DNA of 16,847 nt from CAMQVM01 sp044433365 (GCA_044433365.1 JAWXTR010000073.1:1-16847); one strand, 5' to 3'; positions 1 to 6,520 are shown, counted from the stretch's first letter. Translations and numbers: made by a program. The notes: generated from the sequence alone by a model not told the origin.

Positions 1-117
1 TGAGATTTTTTGCTATTGAATCGAAAATATAGTGGTTCTATATTGAGATTTAATAGTGAAAAATATCGCTCCAAGAGTGCTATTAAGAATATGGCAATAA
101 TTGTTTTACACTACTTA
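1..117 (-). repeat. Palindromic MITE, copy 1, cut by window edge
   Basis: This is the reverse complement of the same element at 1800-1966 and 7775-7941, so it lies in the opposite orientation to them. The visible 115 bases are identical to the 7775-7941 copy and differ at one base from the 1800-1966 copy. It ends in the terminal repeat (read outward TTTTACACTACT) followed by a TA at 116-117, the presumed target duplication. The other end lies outside the window. It encodes no transposase. Confidence 0.85.
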
Positions 118-230
118 GAATAAACTATAAACACTTTTCTTCGGCTGATTATTTCCAGATAATGTAGTTCCGATTGTCTGGAGTTGTCAAGTCTTTGGGG
201 GCTGAGAATGCTTTTGGATTGCCAAAGTAG

Positions 231-345
231 GCGTATTCGCAAAACCCCTTTTGCGGATACGTCTCACAATTTTCTTTGAAAATTGTGCCCTCAGTGGTCT
301 CAAAGAGCCACTGAGGGCGTGTTTTTGTTCACTTTTTCTTAAAAA
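231..345 (+). repeat. Multi-hairpin element, copy 1
   Basis: Consecutive stem-loops: A at 231-261 (CGCAAAA pairing with TTTTGCG around CCCC), B at 265-287 (CACAATTTTC pairing with GAAAATTGTG around TTT), C at 288-317 (CCCTCAGTGG pairing with CCACTGAGGG, with an inner CTC-AAA-GAG stem), then T-rich sequence and a weak fourth stem at 329-345. Stem C followed by T-runs resembles an intrinsic terminator for plus-strand transcription. A second copy at 11292-11404 keeps all the stems with different paired bases. A lone copy of stem A lies at 6521-6552. Confidence 0.8.
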
Positions 346-349
346 TGCC

Positions 350-478
350 AATAAAGGTTTGAAAAACCTTCTTCCGCTTTTTGCGAGCGGAGCGAAGCCG
401 TGAGTGGAAACTCAGCGATTTTTGCCAGCCCTTTGGGCGTGCTTTTTCTAAAAAAGCATTAACAAAAGTTATTTTTTA
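350..478 (+). repeat. 129-bp direct repeat, copy a (3' side of araC)
   Basis: Matches 1524-1652 over 129 bases with no gaps and four mismatches by eye. It contains short stem-loops: AAAGGTTT/AAACCTT, TCCGCT/AGCGGA, TGAGT/ACTCA, and GCTTTTT/AAAAAAGC near the right end. The last one resembles the fourth stem of the multi-hairpin element, so the two families are probably related. No open reading frame is apparent. With copy b it brackets the AraC-type gene. Confidence 0.88.
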
Positions 479-568
479 GGGGAGTTATAAAATCTGGATT
501 TTGAGAGATTTTGCGAATCTCCCCATTTTGAGGCTTCATCTTTGAATTAGAGGGAACTTCTAAATTTT
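479..568. repeat. Palindromic-family element downstream of araC
   Basis: It reads GGGGAGTTATAAAATCTGG then ATTTTGAGAGATTTT, and closes with the inverse motif AGGGAACTTCTAAATTTT. These are the two ends of the element seen in full at 13532-13699. The centre contains a small GAGATT/AATCTC stem and the motif GAGGCTTCAT, which also forms the end of the sirtuin gene. It starts immediately after direct-repeat copy a and ends 34 bases before the araC stop. Confidence 0.65.
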
Positions 569-602
569 CAATAATTTAAACCATGATTAACTTCAATATA
601 AC

Positions 603-1481
603 TTACCCTTTCTTGCTAGCTTTGTAGGTAGATGGCGACATACCCATTGTTTTAGCGAAAAGTTTAGAGAAGTAGTAGGGGTCAGAAATCCCAACTTTAT
701 GACAAATTTGATTAACTTTCATATCAGTAAAGTCTAAAAATTGACAAGCTACCTGCATTCTAATTTGTATCATGTAGTTTATCGGTGTATGCCCTGTTTT
801 TCGCTTAAACATAGATGAAAAATAGGACTCTGAATAGCCCGAATATTCACAAATATCTTGAAGAGTTATTGATCTTTCTACATTCTCTTTCATATACGAA
901 ATTGCTCTATCTACTATACTCTCTTCGCTGTTTTCATCTTTATTAACACCTCTATACGCCTCTAAATATTTAATTGAACCAAGAAAATAGTATAGCGCAG
1001 AGGTTGCAAATTCAATATTTTCAATGCTATACCCATTAGAGAGTGCCTTGAAAATATCTTCAAAAATATCCAATCTATTTTTTATTCGAGAACTGTTGCT
1101 TGGTGAAATTGTTATAGGTAGGCTACTTATATTACCAAAAAAACTAGCAAATTCGCCCTTAAAATGAATCCAGTATATCGACCATGGATTTGAAAGTGAT
1201 GTACCATACTCATGAGGAGTAGAAGCAGGAAGAATAAAGCATTGATTTGGCTTCACCTCGTAACGTTTTCCTCCAATTTTATACCAACCTTCACCATCAA
1301 CACAATAAATTAGTACATATTGCGAAATACCATTATCACGTTTTATATGATGTAAATGCGCCGAAGGGTAATAACCTATATCAGTAATATGAAGTTTTGA
1401 ACTAAAAGATTTGCACTCAATCTCATCTATAACCATCTTAGGAACAACGATAGCTCTACTTCCTTTAAATCCATCTTTCAT
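603..1481 (-). CDS. AraC-family transcriptional regulator
   Basis: Predicted cytoplasmic, ligand-responsive transcription factor of 292 residues. The N-terminal half (about 30-115, with GEGWYKIGGKRYEVKPNQCF and LPASTPHEYG) has the look of the cupin-like AraC ligand-binding domain. The C-terminal hundred residues carry the two helix-turn-helix units: YSESYFSSMFKRKTGHTPINY, then ICHKVGISDPYYFSKLFAKTMGMSPSTYK, the usual AraC signature. The opening MKDGFKG is typical of Bacteroidales members of this family, supporting the ATG at 1481. Such regulators usually sit beside sugar-use genes, but none is present here, so the inducer is unknown. The gene is bracketed by the 129-bp direct repeats at 350-478 and 1524-1652, and by oppositely oriented MITEs farther out. 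No canonical promoter was found close to the start. A TATTTTTG -7-like box lies on the minus strand at 1665-1672 but lacks a well-spaced TTTG. Confidence 0.93.
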   Translation of the reverse strand: MKDGFKGSRAIVVPKMVIDEIECKSFSSKLHITDIGYYPSAHLHHIKRDNGISQYVLIYCVDGEGWYKIGGKRYEVKPNQCFILPASTPHEYGTSLSNPWSIYWIHFKGEFASFFGNISSLPITISPSNSSRIKNRLDIFEDIFKALSNGYSIENIEFATSALYYFLGSIKYLEAYRGVNKDENSEESIVDRAISYMKENVERSITLQDICEYSGYSESYFSSMFKRKTGHTPINYMIQIRMQVACQFLDFTDMKVNQICHKVGISDPYYFSKLFAKTMGMSPSTYKASKKG

Positions 1482-1523
1482 AACTTTGTCTTTTTCTTTG
1501 AGAGGAACAGTATATTACACGCT

Positions 1524-1652
1524 AATAAAGGTTTAAAAAACCTTCTTCCACTTTTAGCGAGCGAAGCGAAGCCGTGAGTGGAAACTCAGCGATTTTTGCC
1601 AGCCCTTTGGGCGTGCTTTTTCTAAAAAAGCATTAACAAAAGTTATTTTTTA
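1524..1652 (+). repeat. 129-bp direct repeat, copy b (5' side of araC)
   Basis: Same orientation as 350-478, constant offset of 1174 bases, four substitutions and no indels by eye. The substitutions weaken the TCCGCT/AGCGGA stem (here TCCACT and AGCGAA), while the GCTTTTT/AAAAAAGC stem is kept. It lies in the 5' region of the AraC-type gene and may be part of its leader. Confidence 0.88.
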
Positions 1653-1707
1653 TAACTTGAATTACAAAAATAGCTCAAAAATTTCAAACCTTTATTCTCT
1701 TAAACTA

Positions 1708-1730
1708 TAAGGGGAGTTCTAAATTCCCCG
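1708..1730 (+). repeat. Short fragment of the palindromic-family end
   Basis: TAAGGGGAGTTCTAAATTCC is the end motif of the 13532-13699 palindrome without the rest of it. The gap 1482-2044 therefore consists of direct repeat b, this fragment, a short AT-rich stretch (about 1731-1799), a full MITE and another palindromic-family half-element. No convincing gene is present. Confidence 0.5.
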
Positions 1731-1799
1731 TAACAAAGACAAAGATATATCATTTAAATTTAACAAACAAATCATAATTAAAATTACCAATCCAGTAAT

Positions 1800-1966
1800 T
1801 AAGTAGTGTAAAACAATTATTGCCATATTCTTAATAGCACTCTTAGAGCGATATTTTTCACTATTAAATCTCAATATAGAACCACTATATTTTCGATTCA
1901 ATAGCAAAAAATCTCATCTCCAATAGCACTTTTAAAAATACACCAATAATTATTTTACCCTACTTA
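1800..1966 (+). repeat. Palindromic MITE, copy 2, complete, with TA duplication
   Basis: A 163-bp body (1802-1964) flanked by TA on both sides. The left end AGTAGTGTAAAACAATTATT matches the reverse complement of the right end, AGTAGGGTAAAATAATTATT, with two differences. The similarity between arms continues inward to the centre at about 1883, where CTATT..AATC..ATATAG pairs with CTATAT..GATT..AATAG. The whole element is therefore one long imperfect hairpin. It is identical in length to copy 3 (7775-7941), with one base difference. TA duplication is typical of elements mobilised by IS630/Tc1-like transposases, but no transposase is in the window. Confidence 0.9.
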
Positions 1967-2000
1967 ATATATCATTTTTTGAGCATCTAGCTTTAAATTA

Positions 2001-2058
2001 CTAAAGGGAACTTTTAAAAATCGGATTTTGAGAGATTTTTATTTTTAAGGCTTCATGT
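2001..2058 (-). repeat. Palindromic-family half-element containing the sirtuin stop
   Basis: On the plus strand it reads AAAGGGAACTTTTAAAAATC, GGATTTTGAGAGATTTTT, then TTTTTAAGGCTTCAT. The last block supplies the sirtuin's final codons (Met-Lys-Pro-stop on the minus strand). The same ATGAAG-CCT block appears without a gene at about 529-540 and in altered form (ATGAAGTCT) at 13647-13655. Confidence 0.65.
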
Positions 2059-2740
2059 CTCGAATCATCTCAATAGCCTTTAAAACACCTGTTGATGCAT
2101 TTTCTTGGATATGAATTACTCTCTTTGAAATACTATTTGTTAAAGATACAGAGGCTGGATCGACAAGGATTATCTTTACGCTTTTATCTGTATAATTCAG
2201 AAGTGATGCTGCTGGATGTACAGCTAAAGAGGTACCAACTACAAGTAATATATCGGCTGTTGTAGCAATTTTAGTTGCATCTGTAAAACGTGGCACTCCC
2301 TCACCAAAAAACACGACAAACGGGCGTAAAAGCGACCCATCTTCATGCAAATCACCCACCTTTTGCTCCCATCCATCTATTAGCACAATTGCATCTGGAT
2401 TTTTCGAACTTCTTAATTTTCGCAATTCTCCATGCAGATGAAGAACTTTTGACGAACCTGCTCTTTCGTGCAAATCGTCGATATTTTGAGTTACAACCTC
2501 TACATCAAACTCTTTTTCTAGCTCAGCAATAGCATAATGAGCACTATTTGGTTTAGCGGAGAGCAGCTCTTTTCGTCGGATATTGTAAAATTCGACAACC
2601 ACATCTCTATTAAATTGAAGGGCATGAGGAGTACACACATCCTCAATATTGTAGTTAGCCCACAATCCATCGCTATCTCTAAATGTAGAAATACCACTTT
2701 CGGCAGATACACCTGCACCAGTAAAAACAACTATTTTCAT
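2045..2740 (-). CDS. cobB: NAD-dependent protein deacylase, sirtuin family
   Basis: Removes acyl groups from lysines while consuming NAD+, giving nicotinamide and O-acyl-ADP-ribose; cytoplasmic. The 231 residues carry GAGVSAESGISTFR (8-21, NAD binding), TQNID (84-88), the catalytic histidine in LHLHGEL (His103), FFGEGVP (about 144-150) and VVGTSLAVHPAA (167-178). FYNIRR at 51-56 provides the Tyr-x-x-Arg pair (Tyr52, Arg55) known from SIRT5 and E. coli CobB, which bind acidic acyl groups such as succinyl. This suggests a desuccinylase-like class III enzyme. The usual four zinc-binding cysteines are absent: the segment after HGEL (RKLRSSKNPDAIVLIDGWEQ) has no Cys. I believe this is common among Bacteroidota sirtuins. 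It is the last gene of a probable minus-strand run after the permease (66-base gap), and its last codons lie in a repeat. Confidence 0.93.
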   Translation of the reverse strand: MKIVVFTGAGVSAESGISTFRDSDGLWANYNIEDVCTPHALQFNRDVVVEFYNIRRKELLSAKPNSAHYAIAELEKEFDVEVVTQNIDDLHERAGSSKVLHLHGELRKLRSSKNPDAIVLIDGWEQKVGDLHEDGSLLRPFVVFFGEGVPRFTDATKIATTADILLVVGTSLAVHPAASLLNYTDKSVKIILVDPASVSLTNSISKRVIHIQENASTGVLKAIEMIRDMKP

Positions 2741-2767
2741 TTTAATGCGAATAAAGGTTTGAATTTT

Positions 2768-2811
2768 TTAAGGGGAATTAAATTCTGAAATTTCTAAAGG
2801 GAAATTCTAAA
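2768..2811. repeat. Palindromic-family end motifs between permease and sirtuin genes
   Basis: TTAAGGGGAATTAAATTCTG is followed by AAAGGGAAATTCTAAA. These are two degenerate copies of the end motif (GGGGAGTTCTAAATTC) of the 13532-13699 palindrome. The TAG stop of the permease (2807-2809) is inside the second copy. Confidence 0.5.
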
Positions 2812-3562
2812 AAAGCAATACCAAAGCAGAGACTAAAGTTATCCATATCACCAATTTTCGGTAGATATGCTCTGGAACAATTTTCACAACATATACACCC
2901 AACACCGAACCGATAAATATAAATGGAATCATCGACAAACCTATCAAAACCGAATCGAGATGGATATTATCCCAAGCCCATATTTGAAGTGGAAGCTTTA
3001 TGTAGTTGATTGCCATAAAAAACCATGCACTTGTGCCTACAAACGCTAATTTTGGCATTCTAACCGACAAAAGGTAGACCGACATTATAGGTCCTGCTGC
3101 ATTACCAATCATAGTGGCAAAACCGCCTACAACGCCGTATAGTGCCAACACCCAATTTTTCTGCGCCAATTGCGATTCATGTTTTTTTGCCTCATTTACA
3201 GCCAGTACAATCACGCTAATAAGGATTGAAAACGACATTAGATATTTGAACATCGTAGAGGGAACAAAATAATCGATACCGATAGCCACCAAAAGTCCTA
3301 AAACAGCCCATCCTAATAGTTTTCGTAGGTGCACCCAGCTACAACTCTTTCGGTAATATACGATTGCTCCAATATCGGCAATACACAAAATAGGAAGTAA
3401 CAACCCAGTAGAGGGTTTTGCTCCAAAGACGAGAGCCATGATAGGCACTACTATAGTTCCAACAGCTGCAAAACTTGTTTTTGTAAAACCAATAAGCACT
3501 GCACATATCATCATTACCCACCAGAGCGACGTATCGGGTAGTAGATTTATAAGGTATTCCAT
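2807..3562 (-). CDS. TauE/SafE (TSUP) family membrane permease
   Basis: Predicted inner-membrane protein of 251 residues, with about seven to eight hydrophobic segments and short loops. The first half has LWWVMMICAVLIGFTKTSFAAVG, then IVVPIMALVFGAKPSTGLLLPILCIADIGAIVYY. The second half has a matching GVVGGFATMIGNAAGPIMSVYLL. The repeated small-residue motif near the start of each half (IGFTKTSFAAVG, GFATMIGNAAG) is characteristic of TauE/SafE permeases, which export sulfite, sulfoacetate or other organosulfur or organic anions. The substrate cannot be inferred; no sulfur-metabolism genes are adjacent. It begins three bases after the stop of the metallophosphoesterase, so the two are almost certainly co-transcribed. 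The sirtuin follows downstream. Confidence 0.9.
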   Translation of the reverse strand: MEYLINLLPDTSLWWVMMICAVLIGFTKTSFAAVGTIVVPIMALVFGAKPSTGLLLPILCIADIGAIVYYRKSCSWVHLRKLLGWAVLGLLVAIGIDYFVPSTMFKYLMSFSILISVIVLAVNEAKKHESQLAQKNWVLALYGVVGGFATMIGNAAGPIMSVYLLSVRMPKLAFVGTSAWFFMAINYIKLPLQIWAWDNIHLDSVLIGLSMIPFIFIGSVLGVYVVKIVPEHIYRKLVIWITLVSALVLLF

Positions 3563-3565
3563 TTT

Positions 3566-4303
3566 TTACTCTTTTCTATCCGATTTAACAATATGCCAAT
3601 TACCCTCAAAATCTTCAGTAAGCGCAGTAAGACTCTCAATCCAGTCACCAGAATTAAGATACAACACATCGTCAATCATTCGAATTTCGGCAAGGTGAAT
3701 ATGCCCACAAATTACACCTTGACATCCATGTCTACGGGCCACTTTCAATATATTCTTATCAAAACTACTCATAGACGATACATTTCGTTTTACCCAATCT
3801 TTTAGGGGTTTAGAGATAGAAAAATAATCTTTACCTGCACGGCGACGGTTGTCGTTGTAAATACGATTTATCTGCAACATAAGCGAATAGAGCTTATCAC
3901 CAAATTTGCTTACCCACTTCACTTTAGAAGTTACATTATCAAACATATCTCCATGAAAAACATAGAACTTTCGACCATGACTCTCAAAAATATAGTCACG
4001 CAAAATAGAAAACTCTTTATAAACAAACGGTACTACATGATTTAGAAAATCGTCATGATTTCCACGCAAATATATAATCTCACTCTCCGACGATTTTTCT
4101 ATTATTAGCTTAATAAAATCGTTGTAAAGCTGCTTCCAATGGTTCTTATCTCGCATCAAGTGCCAACCATCGATTATATCACCATTTAAAATTAACTTCT
4201 CACAACTATTCTTCCTTAAAAATTCCATAGCCTCAACCGTATGCGACCAACGAGAACCAATATGTATATCCGAAAGGACAATAGTTTTATATTTTTTGTT
4301 CAT
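3566..4303 (-). CDS. Calcineurin-like metallophosphoesterase, LpxH-like superfamily
   Basis: The 245 residues have the complete set of metal ligands of the calcineurin-like fold: SDIHIG (Asp12, His14), NGDIIDG (Asp42), RGNHDD (Asn82, His83), FHGD (His117) and CGHIHLAEI (His201, His203). The spacing and the GDIIDGW and GHIHLAEI forms resemble the UDP-2,3-diacylglucosamine hydrolase (LpxH, lipid A pathway) branch. Bacteroidales carry several paralogues and no lipid A gene is nearby, so the substrate remains uncertain. The insert around 145-180 (INRIYNDNRRRAGKDYF) is basic and could be a membrane- or substrate-facing lid. It is the first gene of a probable operon with the permease and sirtuin. 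A promoter at 4348-4377 reads into it with a short leader. Confidence 0.85.
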   Translation of the reverse strand: MNKKYKTIVLSDIHIGSRWSHTVEAMEFLRKNSCEKLILNGDIIDGWHLMRDKNHWKQLYNDFIKLIIEKSSESEIIYLRGNHDDFLNHVVPFVYKEFSILRDYIFESHGRKFYVFHGDMFDNVTSKVKWVSKFGDKLYSLMLQINRIYNDNRRRAGKDYFSISKPLKDWVKRNVSSMSSFDKNILKVARRHGCQGVICGHIHLAEIRMIDDVLYLNSGDWIESLTALTEDFEGNWHIVKSDRKE

Positions 4304-4347
4304 ATCTTATTTATGCTACTTATTATTTAAAAGCCTTAATAAACATA

Positions 4348-4377
4348 CAAAATTAAGAAAAAATATGTTATTTCAAA
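4348..4377 (-). promoter_or_regulatory. Bacteroidota-type promoter for the metallophosphoesterase operon
   Basis: On the minus strand the TTTG of a -33 box lies at 4377-4374, followed after 18 bases by TAATTTTG at 4355-4348. This fits the TAnnTTTG -7 consensus of the Bacteroidota primary sigma factor. It is about 45 bases upstream of the start codon and back-to-back with the promoter of the restriction-modification genes. Confidence 0.6.
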
Positions 4378-4429
4378 CTTTTATTAAGGTAAAATGGATT
4401 TTTTCTTTTAGAAGAGTTCAATTTTCTAA

Positions 4430-4461
4430 TTTGGTCATATGAATAAATATAATTAACTTTG
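4430..4461 (+). promoter_or_regulatory. Bacteroidota-type promoter for the restriction-modification operon
   Basis: TTTG at 4430-4433 and TAACTTTG at 4454-4461 are 20 bases apart, an exact match to the -33/-7 arrangement of Bacteroidota. The start codon at 4491 is 29 bases beyond the -7 box, so the leader is very short. No inverted-repeat operator or C-protein box was recognised. Confidence 0.65.
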
Positions 4462-4490
4462 TAAATTGTGATAAATAGAAAACTATAAAG

Positions 4491-5486
4491 ATGAAAATAT
4501 ACAAAACAATAGATTTATTTGCAGGCATAGGAGGAATAAGGTTAGGTTTTGAATCTTTAGGATGCAAAAATGTTTTCTCCTCAGAGTGGGATAAAGCAGC
4601 ACAAAAAATGTATGAAGAGAATTTCGGAGAGAAACCTTTTGGTGACATTAATGATATATCCCCAAACAATATTCCTAATCATGATATATTGTTAGCTGGC
4701 TTTCCATGCCAACCTTTTAGTATTGCAGGAAAAGGGTTAGGCTTTGCAGATACAAGGGGAACTCTGTTTTTTAATATTGAATCTATACTAAGAGTCAAGC
4801 AACCTCAAGCATTCCTTTTAGAAAATGTAAAACGTCTTACAACACATGACGGAGGGAAAACTTTTGCAATTATTACCTCTAGGCTGAAAGAGCTGGGGTA
4901 TACAGTCTATTATAAAGTATTTAATTCCTTAGATTTTGGGGTACCTCAAAAAAGAGAACGCATATATATTGTTGGCTTTAAATCTGCAATTGATTTTAAA
5001 TTTCCTGAACCATTAGGCTACTACAAACCATTAACTGAAATTTTGGAAAATGAAAAAGATATAGATGAAAGCTATTTTTTATCAGAAGAGATAAAGAAAA
5101 AAAGATTTGCAGCACTAAAAAAAGAGCCTCCATATCCATCTATTTGGCATGAAAACATTGGCGGAAATATATCTCCCCTTCCATATTCGTGTGCTTTAAG
5201 AGCAGGCGGTAGTTATAATTATCTAGTTGTTAATGGTGAACGTAGATTAACATCCAGAGAGATGTTAAGACTACAAGGTTTTCCTGATACATTCAAGATA
5301 AATATTCCATATTCTCAAGCACGAAAAGTAGCAGGAAATTCTGTAACTATTACTGTAATAGAAGCAATAGCCCGAAACATGATTAGTGCATTAGAACAAT
5401 ATAAAGTAACAGCACATGCACCTAAACATCTAACACTTTTAGAATCAGAAAATGAGTATAATAGAAGCCAAGCAATCCTTAGATAG
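4491..5486 (+). CDS. DNA (cytosine-5) methyltransferase, probable HaeII-type specificity
   Basis: Transfers methyl from S-adenosylmethionine to C5 of a cytosine in the recognition site, protecting host DNA. The 331 residues hold the ordered C5-methylase motifs: I DLFAGIGGIRLGFES (8-22), IV GFPCQPFSIAGKG with catalytic Cys73, VI LLENVKRL (Glu111), VIII QKRERIYIVGF (153-163), IX RRLTSREMLRLQGFPDTF (251-268) and X ARKVAGNSVTITVIEAIA (277-294). All key residues are present. The variable target-recognition region is about 170-250. Specificity is inferred from the HaeII-like nuclease encoded directly after it (RGCGCY). The two genes overlap by 35 bases. The pair is the only plus-strand coding sequence in the window and runs divergently from its left neighbours, as expected of an acquired cassette. 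Confidence 0.96.
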   Translation: MKIYKTIDLFAGIGGIRLGFESLGCKNVFSSEWDKAAQKMYEENFGEKPFGDINDISPNNIPNHDILLAGFPCQPFSIAGKGLGFADTRGTLFFNIESILRVKQPQAFLLENVKRLTTHDGGKTFAIITSRLKELGYTVYYKVFNSLDFGVPQKRERIYIVGFKSAIDFKFPEPLGYYKPLTEILENEKDIDESYFLSEEIKKKRFAALKKEPPYPSIWHENIGGNISPLPYSCALRAGGSYNYLVVNGERRLTSREMLRLQGFPDTFKINIPYSQARKVAGNSVTITVIEAIARNMISALEQYKVTAHAPKHLTLLESENEYNRSQAILR

Positions 5487-6510
5487 GATTATAAAAAAAG
5501 CAAGAGTTCATCTTTACAAACCTATTCAAATAGCTGAAACATTATATAGAGATAGAATCTATAAGGATATTGATATTTCAGATGTAGAAACGTATCGTAC
5601 TAAATCACGAAATTGGAGGGACATTATATGCCTACGATTTCTAGGAAGAACATCCTCTTCATCTTCACCATATCAAGATAATATTTTTAATAACAATGCA
5701 ATACCACCAACAGTTCTATCAATTTTAAGCAAAGAGAATAAAGATAAGAACGGAGCTGTAGAGGCGTATATTTACCGTCAATTCAACAAACGATTCACTC
5801 AGATGTCAACTGGATTAAATTATTGTCAAACTCACGATAAAAGCAATTTTGATTTATCGGAATTTCTAACACTATTTTGGAATGAACCTGGTCTAAAACG
5901 AAGTATTGATAAAATATATGAAATTGTTGTTTATTCTCTGTTTTCTGCTTTAGTAGAAGCATTAAACATTACAGTTAATATTTCAATAGACAAAAACAAA
6001 CTAGCTATTTTAGAAGAATTTAAGGATTTTGCTGATAGGGTAATTAACATCTCTGTTAACAAACCTAACGTTATATTAAATGCTAGAATCAATAGAGTAG
6101 GTGTAACAAACGCTGCCGACAGAGGTTTAGATATGTGGGCTAATTTTGGATTAGCTATACAAATAAAACATCTATCTTTAACAGAGGAGTTAGCCGAAAA
6201 TATCGTATCATCTATATCTTCAGATAAAATAGTTATTGTTTGCAAAAATAGTGAAGAGAAAGTAATTATATCCCTTCTAAATCAGATAGGTTGGAAATCT
6301 AAAATTCAAAGCATTATTACTGAAAGCGATTTAATGGATTGGTACAATAGAGCTTTAAAAGGAGAATTTTCTGATAGCCTTGGTGATAATGTGTTAAAAA
6401 AAATGACAAATGAAATATTAGTAGAATTTCCATCTAGTGATAATGAAGAATTTAATTCATTTTTTAACAGCAGAGGATATAATACTATTGATGACGAGTT
6501 TTGGACATAA
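5452..6510 (+). CDS. HaeII-family type II restriction endonuclease
   Basis: Predicted to cut unmethylated RGCGCY DNA. The 352 residues resemble, from memory of the family, the HaeII endonucleases: an N-terminal AKQSLDRIIKKARVHLYKPIQIAE, then a WRDIICLRFLGRTSSSSS stretch (55-72), IPPTVLSIL, GAVEAYIYRQF and FWNEPGLKRSIDKIYEIVVYSLFSALVEAL (142-171). A possible PD-(D/E)xK-like active site is Glu157, Asp227 (RGLDMW) and QIK (237-239), with Gln replacing the usual acidic residue; this assignment is inference. The ATG at 5452 lies inside the end of the methylase gene in another frame, so expression probably depends on translational coupling, with methylase made first. The C-terminus is rich in Asp/Glu and Asn/Ser. 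A stem-loop lies just downstream at 6521-6552. No C-protein gene is present. Confidence 0.88.
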   Translation: MSIIEAKQSLDRIIKKARVHLYKPIQIAETLYRDRIYKDIDISDVETYRTKSRNWRDIICLRFLGRTSSSSSPYQDNIFNNNAIPPTVLSILSKENKDKNGAVEAYIYRQFNKRFTQMSTGLNYCQTHDKSNFDLSEFLTLFWNEPGLKRSIDKIYEIVVYSLFSALVEALNITVNISIDKNKLAILEEFKDFADRVINISVNKPNVILNARINRVGVTNAADRGLDMWANFGLAIQIKHLSLTEELAENIVSSISSDKIVIVCKNSEEKVIISLLNQIGWKSKIQSIITESDLMDWYNRALKGEFSDSLGDNVLKKMTNEILVEFPSSDNEEFNSFFNSRGYNTIDDEFWT

Positions 6511-6520
6511 AATTAATATG

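Noticed and set aside
1481..1488. TAACTTTG on the plus strand as a promoter
   Set aside because: It overlaps the araC start codon, points away from any gene and has no TTTG at the right distance.
1719..1907. 62-residue minus-strand frame with a hydrophobic C-terminal stretch
   Set aside because: Its first half is read through the MITE, and the same frame is open in all three MITE copies with different endings. It is a by-product of repeat sequence.
1..1966. Composite transposon carrying araC between the two inverted MITE copies
   Set aside because: No transposase is visible, each complete MITE has its own TA flanks, and the outer end of copy 1 is off the window, so movement as one unit cannot be supported.
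2290..2532. 80-residue plus-strand frame within the sirtuin gene
   Set aside because: It is entirely antisense to a gene with all sirtuin motifs and has no features of its own.
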